64,000 bases of DNA, taken from NCBI GenBank assembly GCA_001414485.1, contig LLEY01000014.1, forward strand, positions 372,001-436,000. Reading direction: 5' to 3'. This DNA comes from Calycina herbarum. Its lineage: Eukaryota; Ascomycota; Leotiomycetes; Helotiales; Pezizellaceae. Position numbers and translations under genes: made by a program. The notes under the pieces are model-generated. The model was not told the DNA's origin. It saw only the letters and a program-made list of their open reading frames with translations, and searched no databases. This document shows, in pieces, positions 22,677 through 32,593 of the stretch; the first letter of the stretch is position 1, and each line of letters begins with the position of its first letter.

Positions 22677-24404
22677 CTTATGTAAAATACGTACTTTATA
22701 CTATGAAACTAGACTGCATACTCTCTTCATTTTGTAATCTCGTTGTTGGGATTACAGGGCAACGCATGTCACGATGAGCTCTCAACCTCGAGGGAACACG
22801 ATGCAAATGGAACTGCTGTGATGACTGACGCAATCTGGCCCACTGAGCAATCCGTGTATTGCATTGCGGCTACCAACCTTTTGGGTTGGAACTTGAAAAG
22901 CCTGGGAATGCGAGTGGTCTGCCTTGTACGGATCGTGTAAAAACTTGTTCGCAAATTTGAATCCGAGGGGGGTGTTAGTGACACTAGGGGCCACTTCGGG
23001 TCGAGGTTAGGTTGAGAGGGAAGACACGGCCCATCATCCCGACCTGGCTTGACGAGTCCCCTCACAACCCATGCCCCGTCTTCCCGGGGTTCGCGCCTTC
23101 CTCAACAAAACCAAACTGCCTCTTTCAAGTGAAACCCCGTCAGGAACGGGGGCTAGGCGCCACATACAGCACAACCACTGTTGTGGGGTACACGTGACCT
23201 GGCACCTGTATATATATTCCTGGCTCCTGCCCTCTTCTTAGCTCTTCAGACGTTTTATATACCACATACCGAATCCATTGATTTCTATTGATCCTAGACT
23301 AAGGTGACCCTGAAACCAGTACGATTCCGGTGACAACCATCAGATCGCCGGTCTATTTGCAGGTAGCCCCTGTAATATATTTGGGGAAGTGGTATCCACA
23401 GGCCGGACAAGTTCAAATAACTCCAGGATATACCCTGGCACATCCTTTGAGGTGTCAAGTAAGTGTATGCTGTATGCTCAAAAACTTCATAGTGAAGCTT
23501 GGAAGATGGAAAAAGGGCGAGACTTGTCAACATCATTTTTCGCAAAAAGCACCTTGTTTATGATCAAGAACCCATGACCAACACTCCAGAATTTGTAACC
23601 CAAGCTGCTGGGAAATCTCAATGCGCTCCAGTGGCCCGATATTTCTCTTGTCCTACAAAACAAATGGCAACGAGGAGTTCTCGCCTCCTTATGTGGAAAA
23701 GCATCAAGAGAAGAAGCAAGAAGTCGGTTCCGCCCCTTCAAGTTTTTTAATCAAAAGTCTGTATGGTAAAATATACTTCATCATCCACCTTACTACATCA
23801 TTTGGGACGAAACAACCGAGAATATCTAAAATTTCCATCATGTGGTACTAAGAGAGGTAGTTGAAATACACATGAATTGGTTCATCCATTTCAAGCCTCG
23901 CTGGGTTATCATGAAGTGCTTGAAGAACCTGAGCCACCTTGTTAAATATTTGCCACAATCAGTGAGTTGGTAATTGATTTTGCTCTGACAGGAGTTCTCA
24001 ACGAAGACAAAGATAAGAAAAGAATACCAAAGATACTTTCTCGTTTGTAAAGCAAGGCACACAAGGTCAAGCATCCAAGCTACCACTACACGAACTATTA
24101 AGCAACTCAATTCTGTAAAGTAGACAGTTGGCACATTTGAAAGGGAAAAGTAACATAGATTATTAGTCTATCCACAATATCACAGGAATCTCCTCCCTCT
24201 ATTTAGTCCTCGCTTAGCGAATATTCCCCAGCAAACACAACCCATACTGTATACGGGAAACCAAAAAAGAGCATGATGCATATACCTCAGTTTCCATATG
24301 CTCAGAATTCCTTCAAAAGTTCCATTTTATTCTTTTCCCCACGCCTGAGTTCCATTCTGAGCTCTAGCTCTCAACTTTCCGCCCTAGAAAAGCCTGGTGC
24401 TCTT
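22677..24404. other. Intergenic, no supported gene
   Basis: Only short open frames occur, overlapping each other on both strands, and none shows recognisable features. 22973-23335 has an LTR-like layout (TG start, TATA box near 23208, TGACA end) but I found no second copy in the window. The rest shows nothing. Confidence 0.5.
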
Positions 24405-25304
24405 TTACTTCTGCCGAGGGGGAAGATCCGTCATCAAAATTGACAACCATTCGGGGGAATCCTTCTCTTCATTTGGAAATTTGTGGCTCCGGGTGGAAAA
24501 TCTCTTTCGACACAAGGGGCAAGTCTTGTTATTATGCTTCACAACCCATTCATAAATACAATCGTACCCAAATATATGTCGACACGGTGTCTGTACGGGA
24601 TTCTCAGTGGTGTACCCTTCCGTCATGGTATCTCTACAGATACTGCATTCTTTGTCAGACACCTTGGAAATGTCGACAGACTTGAGAAGTAGTGGGCGTG
24701 ATGGACCAACAGCACCGTACGAATTTCCCTCAGCATCAGCGACCATGTTGAAACGCTTAATCTTGCATAATTTCTCCCATAGAAATATGACTCGCGCTCC
24801 CCCCGAGTAAGAATAGCTGGTTCCGTTCTGGTGTGCGCTCGCTTCCTTCGACCGAATATATCTAACGAGGTTCTCGATAGCGCTGAAGACGTAAGCAAAA
24901 TCCGCACGGCATCCGGGATCGAGAATTCGGAAAATGTTCTGCTCCGATATAACTCCTAGAAAGTGTTGGAAATAATCGCTGTAGATTCTCCCGAAGTCTG
25001 AAGCGTATGGGATAATGCTCTTTCCAATAGCAAGGTCTCTTTTCTTGGGTAGATAATACGCTTTAGTTGCTGGTCGTGCGAAGAGGCAATTAGAGCAGAA
25101 ATCCCCTTGAATTAGAGTGGTTGGAACCGAAGAAACACATGGCATTGTTTTCATGTCGGTGGGAGCCGGACCTTTCAGGTGCGTTTGGGTTTTATCCCTG
25201 CAACTCACAAGGACGGTCGAAATTGCTGTTTGGAATCCGAGTGCTTCGAGACTGCATTTGCTTCCTTCGGAGCAGCTACATCGAAATTCATAGAGGCGAC
25301 ACAT
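24405..25304 (-). CDS. RING-type zinc finger protein, variant ring
   Basis: A single exon from the MCRLYEFRCSC start gives 299 aa; an upstream in-frame ATG at 25361 would add 19 residues but is less like the family N-terminus. Near the C-terminus is a RING: CSICRD, then PCRHIFGYDC, then CPLCRKRF. In the second motif the fifth zinc ligand (H-x2-C/H) is Gly, as in other fungal CxHxFGxxC rings. RING proteins usually act as E3 ubiquitin ligases, though a ring short of one ligand may be weak. The N-terminal cysteines (CRLYEFRCSCSEGSKC) may bind another metal. No membrane segment or signal peptide was seen. The substrate is unknown. Confidence 0.7.
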   Translation of the reverse strand: MCRLYEFRCSCSEGSKCSLEALGFQTAISTVLVSCRDKTQTHLKGPAPTDMKTMPCVSSVPTTLIQGDFCSNCLFARPATKAYYLPKKRDLAIGKSIIPYASDFGRIYSDYFQHFLGVISEQNIFRILDPGCRADFAYVFSAIENLVRYIRSKEASAHQNGTSYSYSGGARVIFLWEKLCKIKRFNMVADAEGNSYGAVGPSRPLLLKSVDISKVSDKECSICRDTMTEGYTTENPVQTPCRHIFGYDCIYEWVVKHNNKTCPLCRKRFSTRSHKFPNEEKDSPEWLSILMTDLPPRQK

Positions 25305-26034
25305 TTTGAGGAGTACCGCGTGTGAGCTGGACACTCGGGTGGTCTTTGCGAAATTTCCCAAGTCTCGAGGGATTCGGGGAAATCGAGGGAGTTCTCCTCC
25401 CTGCTTTATGGATCCTTGGATAACGGCGTTGGTGTATTGTCCTATCTTTGAGGCTTCCAGGAGAACAAAGGGTGGAAGAGGTAGATGTTGAGAGATCGTT
25501 GGTGAGAAAGAGTTGAAGGTAGATCTAGAGCTCTTGGGGAAATACTTATACCCTGGCTGGAGGCTACCCAGGCTGAGAGACTGCAGATGTCATTCTCCTT
25601 ACCAAGGGAAGGTGAAGACCACAAAACTCAATAAAAAGGATAGGCTGACATTACTTTAGTGAAATACGTTCTTCAACTGGACATATTTTGGCACATCCTT
25701 TTTCACTAGGTGAATGGGATTGGGCAGTCAGGGGCAGGCTCGCTTAAAAATAACTTGAAGCTTTGGGTAGTGAATGAGCATGACAATTGGGTACCCAAGT
25801 GAGATTCGCAAAGTGCCAATCAGCATTGGCAACACTCTTGCGATGGACTATAGAAGCTGTGGACAGTGAATTAGCCTAAATATCCGGGAACACAACACAA
25901 TTCAATATTCGAAAGCTCTTTGCTCCTGCCTTTTGTCACTCGAAATATGAGTCTTCTTGCCCGCCATCGAGCATTTGGCGAGACCCCAAGTATCGTTCTA
26001 TATTCATCGTCGTATATTGCTCATCCAGTAGACG
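25305..26034. other. Intergenic, no supported gene
   Basis: The region upstream of the RING gene. Only small, unconvincing open frames are present. No repeat was recognised. Confidence 0.5.
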
Positions 26035-26400
26035 TTAGAATCCCCTCCATTTCACACAGATACCTGTATATTGCCCTCGCAGTCTTGTCTCTTGGCGTAA
26101 ACCTTGGGCGTCCCCTTCATCTTTCATATCATTAAAGACTCTCGGATTCAAACATATTGTCTCTGCCAAATCCTTGGTAGTTCTACCTTCTTCATCCCTC
26201 AGTAAGAGTTGTCGCCCACCTCTTGTTGCAAGCATTTTCACAGCCTCTAGATGACCCGGAAAAGCCGCGGAATGCAAAGGTGTTTTACCGGGGTTCGACT
26301 GATGATATTTGTCGGCTCCGTTCTCCAGCATCCATTTCAGGGTGTCCGTCTGGCCTTTTATTCCAGCGAATTGTAGAGTAGCCCCAAAGTGCCACAGGCG
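26035..26400 (-). pseudogene. Ankyrin-repeat gene fragment
   Basis: The minus strand is open for about 120 codons and contains ankyrin units (GQTDTLKWMLENGADKYHQ, then GKTPLHSAAFPGHLEAVKML, then DEEGRTTKDLAE). A stop lies just upstream, next to a possible acceptor (TTTTAAG before 26400), and no upstream exon with a start was found. It therefore looks like the 3' piece of a lost ankyrin gene, or the last exon of one whose remaining exons were not recognised. Confidence 0.5.
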
Positions 26401-26962
26401 CTTAAAACATAATTAAAAAACCCCCCATTTGACGCGGCTGGGATTTCTTAATAACAGCATAAAAGAATTGTATATTGATTTCAATACCTCCCCTGCAGGT
26501 GGACAAAGGGGTATATTCACGTGATTCAAAGCGAAGAGATAAATCTAAGACACTTCTATTCGCGGAAACTACCAGTTCGTCCACTTCATATAACATTTAA
26601 TCCGCGATCCGCAAACTGAAAAAGACGGATTTCCAAGGGGAAATGCAGTAGATCACGTGTACGACACGTTTCAAAAAATTGATGGCAATAGAGGCTGGTT
26701 CAATCATACGCGCGACATTCTCGCTTTTGAGATTCATGAAAAGACAAGAAATAAAATAATATAGAGAGGACATTCTCGACTAAAAGCACCCCCAAAGTGC
26801 TTGTATTCTAGTAAAAATCGGCGGAGATATGCTTGCGAAGTCCAGTAGCACGCTAGCAAACTCTAACTTGACATTTACCAAATCTGTAGGCGGACGCGAA
26901 GAAAGAGATATCGTTGATTATTTGAACCCAACTCGCACAACTTCGAGTTTGGTTCATATAAT
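26401..26962. other. Intergenic left of the hAT MITE
   Basis: AT-rich. No gene or repeat was recognised apart from the following element. Confidence 0.4.
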
Positions 26963-27188
26963 CAGTGTGAGCAAAGATTAATCATGAATCTGATTATTTA
27001 TCTAATTAACGTGATTAGATTAGATTAGATTTTGATTAACAGGTCCTTTGATTAGATTAGATTAATTAATCTATGTTAATCAGAGTAAAACTGATTAATA
27101 GATTGGATTATGATTAATGTCTAAGAACCCTTGATTAGATTAGATTAATAGCTATTAATCTAATCTAATCTAATCATTTCTCACGCTG
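26963..27188. mobile_element. hAT-type MITE with 8-bp target duplication
   Basis: A 226-bp element flanked on both sides by the identical 8-mer CATATAAT (26955-26962 and 27189-27196). The inverted ends are CAGTGTGAG and CTCACGCTG (reverse complement CAGCGTGAG), the CAG-start termini expected of hAT elements, which also make 8-bp duplications. The interior is built from GATTA/TAATC units in opposite orientations (27011-27031 versus 27156-27175), so the single strand can fold back. It has no coding capacity; it would need a transposase in trans. The perfect target duplication suggests a fairly recent insertion. Confidence 0.85.
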
Positions 27189-27578
27189 CATATAATCAGC
27201 ATTTGATTTATGTATTTTTCAGGCCGTTCAGAGAAGAAGACATACCCGCCACAGTACAGCTATCTGAAGAAAGTTAAATACCATTCTTGGTTGCACCAAT
27301 AGCTGTAGTTGGCCCGATTGGATACTAAAATAAATTAGCTTTCGTTTTCGGCTTATCTTGTATCGTGAACCCCTTTCTGGCTGAGACAGATACCGAATCT
27401 GCCGGCAGCTCAGGGGTATGTGATGAAAGCTACGCAGCAATATCGTCTTCCTTTCTAACCCTTTCTCCGGTGCCTTTTGAGATTTCCCGGGCATAGCATG
27501 CTCAGAAATACGCAGTACAATTGCCGGAGGACTTAACACGAAGGTTGTCCATCTTTGAACCCATTTAGTTTCCTCAAA

Positions 27579-27860
27579 ATGGCGATGCGACGTCTAACCC
27601 ACAAAACTAGCTTAATGACACGGTCTTTGCAAGATCAACAGCAGCTCTCTCTCCTCCGTAAGTACTCGTACATCTCCGTCGGCCAAAGCATTCATTTTAA
27701 CGGGCAAACAAGCCTTCAAACTCATTCGCAAATCTCTCGGTCCGCCGAGCGAGAACGACAGCGTGCGGCACCAAAACTCCACCTGCTTCATCAACTCATT
27801 CGTCCACCGGACGGACCAGTTAAGATTCGGTGGAGTGAACAATCGGACTCGGGGTCATGA
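27579..27860 (+). other. Upstream ORF overlapping the regulator start
   Basis: A 93-codon open frame from an ATG at 27579 ends with a TGA that overlaps the regulator's ATG as ATGA (27857-27860). The translation has no recognisable domain. It could be a regulatory uORF in the 5' leader, or chance. A GTAAGT-like donor inside it (near 27659) leaves open that part of it is spliced out. Confidence 0.3.
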
Positions 27861-30715
27861 ATAACAACAATATCGCCCCGAATACCTCGTCTTCGTCTTC
27901 GACCTCACAACCAGCAGCCCGAAGGCAAGGGTCAGAAGAAGACGACGGCCTCCCAATCGTGGCTTGCCGACGATGCCGAAAACAAAAAGTGAGTTATAAC
28001 CTCATTATTTCCCTCGTATGCTGGTAGTTGTACAATGTCTCAATCTGTTTATGGCTTAAGAGGCTCAGTCGGACTTACATGGGAATAGTTACGATGTACC
28101 CGCGAGCTCCCTGCCTGCAAGAGATGTCGTGATCTATCTACAGCTTGCACATATCCTCCACCTCCAGATAGAAAACTTCTAGCTGCCCAAAGATGGCAAA
28201 ATGCAAAAGCACGTGCTCGTGCAGAAGCTGGAAAACCCCCTCTTCCAGCTGAGCAACAAAAGCTGCCTCCTATGGCCAAAATGGAGCCCTCTATGGTTGT
28301 GAGAAAAACTTCAACTCCTCGCCGAACAGCCAGCACCCATAGCGTGGCTGTGGCTGTTGCTACAGAAAAATATCACCACCAGTCCCCACCGAACCAGCCG
28401 ACAAACGGAGAGTCTCAGTGTTTCCACGAGACAGTCACATTACCCAGGACGACACTACCCTCGCCGGAGCTTACAGACTTTCTTTTTGAAATTTACTTTG
28501 ATCATAGCTTCAACGCAAATTTGATACACCACAAAGCGACATTTCTACGCGAATATGCAGAAAACAAGGTTTCCGACTTCGTGGCTCTAAGCATATTTGC
28601 GCTGGCTACCATGTATTCTACCTTTTTCGCTGCGGAAGTGAAATTCGGGCTAACACGAAAACAGTTTTCTACGCAAACCGAACCCTAATTCTGATGAAGA
28701 TGCCATTGAACTTGGTAACTACGTTGTATCAGCGGCCGAGCTTTACGACCAAGGCCGCGAATGGGCAACATCAGGTACCCAACGCATGCTATTGCAATGT
28801 GATGTGCCTCGAATGGAGACCATTCAAGCCTGTCAAAATCTTGCACTCTACTGGTTTTCGGTTGGCGATGTGATCAAAACGGACTTTTATAGTAGTCAGT
28901 TCCCCCTTCTATACGAGTGGTGTGGCTCTGCTCATTATTTTATAGATATTTCCTATTCACATGCTCGGACTTTACGACTCAATGTCGAACGCCATGCTGG
29001 CGAGACCGATGACGAAACTGTTTTTGTTGCGGAAGTAGAAAGGCGGTGTTTCTGGGCTACCTGGGTTGGCTCCATTGTTGATCGCAGTGGAAAGAACACT
29101 GTAGCCCCCTGGAAAGACGTTGCTGGTTTGTTATTACCATGCTCTGAAGATGAATATGAGAACAAGACTCCGGTGTCTCTACATAGCTTTAACCAGCATG
29201 GTTTCATTGAATCTTTGGACCCCGGAACCCCCGTAAAGCTTTCCACGTTTGGGGCCATAATATACCTATTCAGTCTCTGGTAAGTCCATTAAGGCGCTCA
29301 TTGGTGTTTTGTTACTAACATGGCCAGGGTTGAAATTCGACGATTTGTCGACACACTCAAGGATATCAAAGATAGGGATGTACAAGATACTGTTGCAAAA
29401 TTTCTAGACCTAGATTCGAAACTCGGATCTGCATTGGACTACCTTGGCCCTGATCTTCGATATGTAGATTTAGCCACCTTTACATCTCAAAAGGGTGACA
29501 ACTGCAAACTCTTCTGGTTACACGGTTTGTATCGACTTGGGGCATTAACACTCCATTCAGCTCTAGTCCCTGTATTTTCGAACGATCCACCTCATCCCCA
29601 CATATCAAAGAAGTTGGTAAGACTTTCAGCAGAAGAAGTTATTCGGCATTCCTCATTTGCCCTGGACATGGCAACTGCTTTTCTAAATACCAATCCTGAT
29701 CTTTCGCGGATGGCAAGTACGACTGCCTATGTTATGTTTGTTACTATAAATCTTCATTTCAGATATCTCGTTGCTCAAAGGACTCTTCGAGCTCATGGAC
29801 TGGGCAGATTCAAAGCTGCGATTTTTATAATCGACCGACTTAAGATCTATTGGTCAAATTTGAGTGAAATGGTATGCTTTCATATCTATGGATTCCTTAC
29901 TCTTCAACTGACAATGTGAATAGTGGATCAAATTAGAAACACTCTTCTCAGATGCTGGTTTTGACATCAACTCTATTCGAGAAAACAATTTCGACCAGCA
30001 TACAGATCCCGATGATCAACCACTTGACATTGAGAGAATCGTGTCTTCAAAAGAAAGTCCTCTTGGTGGAAACACCGACTTTTCAAACTTCACGGAAAGC
30101 AGAGATGCAGCACGTCTTTCTTTACGACCACGGTCAACTTCCTCAGCACATGCTACCCCGAACTCTCAAGCCTCTGGACCAAATAGTCCTTCGCCCAATG
30201 TCCTAAAAAGAGATACTCCCAGTCCGAAACAATACTCTCCTCACACTAAAACACTACCTCTCAACGGAATGTCTCCACAGCAGACACAGAGTAGAATGTA
30301 TACTCATGTCCCACGCGAATCAACGTCCAATCCCCAATGGCAACCCTTCGGCCAACCATCTCAACCGCCACCCCAAGCAGGCTTCAACCGTCACCCTGTC
30401 TCTGTTCCGGGAAATGCATATTCGACTCTTGGAACTGTGAATGAGAATCTCGAAATGAGGAATATGTATGGTGGCCACCAACAGGTGACGAATTTCGCAC
30501 CTACGGGGTATGGAGCTCCAATGGGTTATGGAGGGCAAATGGGAAATGTTCCAGGGAATCTGGGAAGGGAGGTTAAGATGGAGGTTGACCAAATGAATTT
30601 CTGGTGGGATCAAAGTTTTGATGCTTTTGAACCTGGTGGGGGAGGAATGGGTCAAGAGGGTTTCGATGGGAGGGGTGGAGAAGAACAGAATGGGTATGGA
30701 TTTGTCAATAATTAA
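27857..30715 (+). CDS. Zn2Cys6 fungal-specific transcription factor
   Basis: Exons 27857-27988, 28089-28612, 28665-29279, 29328-29871 and 29924-30715 join to 868 aa. A further 48-nt in-frame intron (28870-28917) may shorten this to 852. The intron at 28613-28664 (GTATTC...GCTAAC...ACAG) repairs what otherwise looks like a frameshift and yields LSIFALATIFLR. Residues about 36-65 form the binuclear cluster C-x2-C-x6-C-x6-C-x2-C-x6-C (ACRRCRKQK, then CTRELPACKRC), interrupted by intron 1 as in many homologues. The middle matches the fungal transcription-factor domain (ERRCFWATW). The C-terminal 200 residues are low complexity, rich in Ser, Pro, Gln and Gly, with an acidic WWDQSFDAFE motif, plausibly an activation domain. 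Target genes are unknown. Confidence 0.88.
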
Positions 30716-30793
30716 TCTTTTGGTTAGATGTAACTCCTGTATTTGGATTAGAAGCACGATAGAGAGTTGACTGAATTATGAGTAGATGGTGTA

Positions 30794-30885
30794 CTATTCC
30801 CCCCCCTAATTACACTGCACGGTGCACAGACATTTGCCATGCTAAAACGACCGTGCGCATACAATGTAGTTAGCGGGGGGGATAG
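30794..30885. mobile_element. 92-bp mariner-type mini-MITE
   Basis: Inverted ends CTATTCCCCCCC and GGGGGGGATAG lie inside TA dinucleotides (30792-30793 and 30886-30887). The similarity between arms extends about 22 bp (TAATTACACTG versus CAATGTAGTTAG). TA target sites and C-rich ends suggest a Tc1/mariner superfamily MITE. It has no coding capacity. Confidence 0.6.
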
Positions 30886-31032
30886 TAGTATATCATTCTG
30901 TCGAGCGGTGGACAATAAAAGCGGCGGTAAATAAATAACTTTCTTGGCGAATCCAAACCATTAACCCGGATAGTTTGGGGCAGTTTATGTTGATTGCTCC
31001 AACTGTCTAGGTTAATTTTAACATAATTGACT

Positions 31033-31125
31033 TGAATCACTCTAGAAAGTTGGAACAACGAAGGCTGGGTAGGCAGGTACTAACCTGAAGCATTCACTGC
31101 CACTTTTACCTAATGTCATCGCGAG
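31033..31125. repeat. Dispersed repeat, copy 1
   Basis: Similar to 50502-50593, sharing TAGAAAGTTGGAACAACGA exactly and further blocks such as GCCACTTTTAC and GCGAG in the same order. Its nature is unknown; it may be part of a non-autonomous element. Confidence 0.55.
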
Positions 31126-31581
31126 TCTGTCGGGTGTCTACCCCTCACCACTTGTACTGGCATGCTAAATTGACATGTTTAGAGGTTTGATTGGTCAAAG
31201 TTCACTACAAATCAAGAACTTACATTTATAGTTCTCACTATTGGCGAATAATATATATCAATGACTACTTCTCAAAACATCCTTGAAGAATCATGAATAC
31301 TTTCAATTTTCAGACGCTGGTAACTTTATTCATTAATTTAGTTATTCCAATTCTTTCAAAAAATAGAATTTTGTAAAGATTGATTAGCCTCTAAATGCCA
31401 GCTTACTTCAGTTACCACCGACTCGAACTCGTAGCTAACCAGAGAGCGCCATATATTCGGCCCGGCAAACCCCGCTCCACTACCCCACTAGTTCCCGCTC
31501 TAAGCGAAGCTACCCACAGAACATCCAAATTCTTTTTTGATATCTGTAATTAACCAAGAACGTAGCATCAACAAGAAGACG

Positions 31582-31731
31582 GCGTTTGTGGTTTAGTGGT
31601 AAAATCGATGCTTGCCAATCCAATTAGAGAACTAATTGGTCTATATGCATTGGCCCCGGGTATGTTCTTCTACTCCACTCTTCAAAATCTCTCTCTCTAA
31701 CATTGAATAGGTTCGATTCCCGGCGAACGCA
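31582..31731 (+). tRNA. tRNA-Gly(GCC) with two interruptions
   Basis: The mature parts (31582-31617, 31646-31659, 31711-31731) total 71 nt and fold as tRNA-Gly: acceptor GCGTTTG pairs with CGAACGC, the anticodon is GCC at 31614-31616, and the T arm is CCGGG-TTCGATT-CCCGG. Interruption 1 (31618-31645, 28 nt) sits after position 37, the canonical tRNA intron site. It contains a perfect hairpin (CCAATTAG-AGAA-CTAATTGG), and its A at -3 can pair with T32. Interruption 2 (31660-31710, 51 nt) splits the T stem and reads GTATGT...CTAAC...TAG, like a spliceosomal intron. Removing exactly GT to AG restores a perfect T arm. The A box TGGTTTAGTGG and B box GGTTCGATTCC are intact in the DNA. There is no run of four T inside, and a T-rich terminator follows. 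Whether a functional tRNA is made is open. Confidence 0.75.
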
Positions 31732-31740
31732 ATAACAAAC

Positions 31741-31750
31741 TTTTCTTTTT
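31741..31750 (+). terminator. Pol III terminator of the tRNA-Gly gene
   Basis: TTTTCTTTTT, ten bases after the tRNA 3' end. It is the first run of four or more T after the gene start. Confidence 0.7.
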
Positions 31751-31839
31751 GCATTTGTTTTCTCTCTCTTTTTATTTTCCATCTCCCGTAGTCAGACATT
31801 CGCTGGCGCTCACGACTGAACCCGGGCGATGGGCAACCG

Positions 31840-31866
31840 CCCCGAGTTCGATTCCCGGCGAACGCA
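31840..31866 (+). pseudogene. Duplicated 3' end of the tRNA-Gly
   Basis: About 110 bp after the tRNA, a 22-nt block starting GTTCGATTCCC repeats the tRNA 3' end exactly (T loop, acceptor strand, trailing CAA). It is preceded by CCCCGA rather than CCCCGG, and no matching 5' half exists upstream. The change puts an A-C mismatch in the T stem. It carries a B box but no A box. It reads like a tail without the GT-AG interruption. Confidence 0.6.
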
Positions 31867-32593
31867 AAACTGTATCTTTTTTAGCCATTTTTGGTGTATT
31901 TTTGCACCATCTCAACTTTTGAGGGGGATTCCTGACGAGGGTTCATAAGAGACTGAAAGGTTTATGTGAACTGATTTTGCGTAGCCGAACTTGGTCGGAA
32001 GTACTGAGGCTTAGTATGTTGTTGAGAAGTCTATCTAGTAAGGTTCTTCTGAGTAAGTATTGACGTGGAGAGAAATCATCAAGGACTTCTTTTAGAATGT
32101 AAAGGCCAAGGGGTACATGATTTTAGGTCAGTATTATCGAACTTCTTTCTCGGCTTCTGCAGATATAAAAGCCAGATACCAGTTACTCCATCAATTTAGA
32201 AAGCCGGAGCCGCTCGATACGATTAGTATCACACCCTTGCCCCCTCCATCCATTCAATGGCTCTGAATTGGGTCGCCTCCCGTCATCCCTGCCCGTCTCC
32301 TGCAATAAGCCGCGCTGGCCGGCTAAATACGCGGGGGCTTTTCTGCTTTGGAATTGGTGCCCGTACTTCTAGTGTCGGGTTTTATAGTTCATTGCCCCCC
32401 AGGAGCAGTTGATGTTGTTCTTACTGTTCTTGTTGAATACGTTTTTATCAAGCTTTACTTTGCCGCTGATTGGTAAATACCAATCAGCCCTTCAGTCAAC
32501 GAGGCTCCCGTCACATTATACTTAAAAGACACAGTCGAAATATAAAAGCCCCAACGCATTAATTTACAACCGACAGATATTTAATACACAAAA
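31867..32593. other. Intergenic, nothing recognised
   Basis: Contains a GC-rich stretch (32210-32400) that I tested by eye against 5S rRNA and tRNA patterns without a match. No open frame is supported. Confidence 0.4.

Larger units (their letters stand above)
30716..31581. other. Intergenic with small repeats
   Basis: Contains the mini-MITE at 30794-30885 and one copy of a dispersed repeat at 31033-31125. The rest shows no gene. Confidence 0.5.

Noticed and set aside
32210..32400. GC-rich block as a possible 5S rRNA or other structural RNA
   Set aside because: It does not match the 5S internal control region or any tRNA box. No paired structure was convincing by eye.
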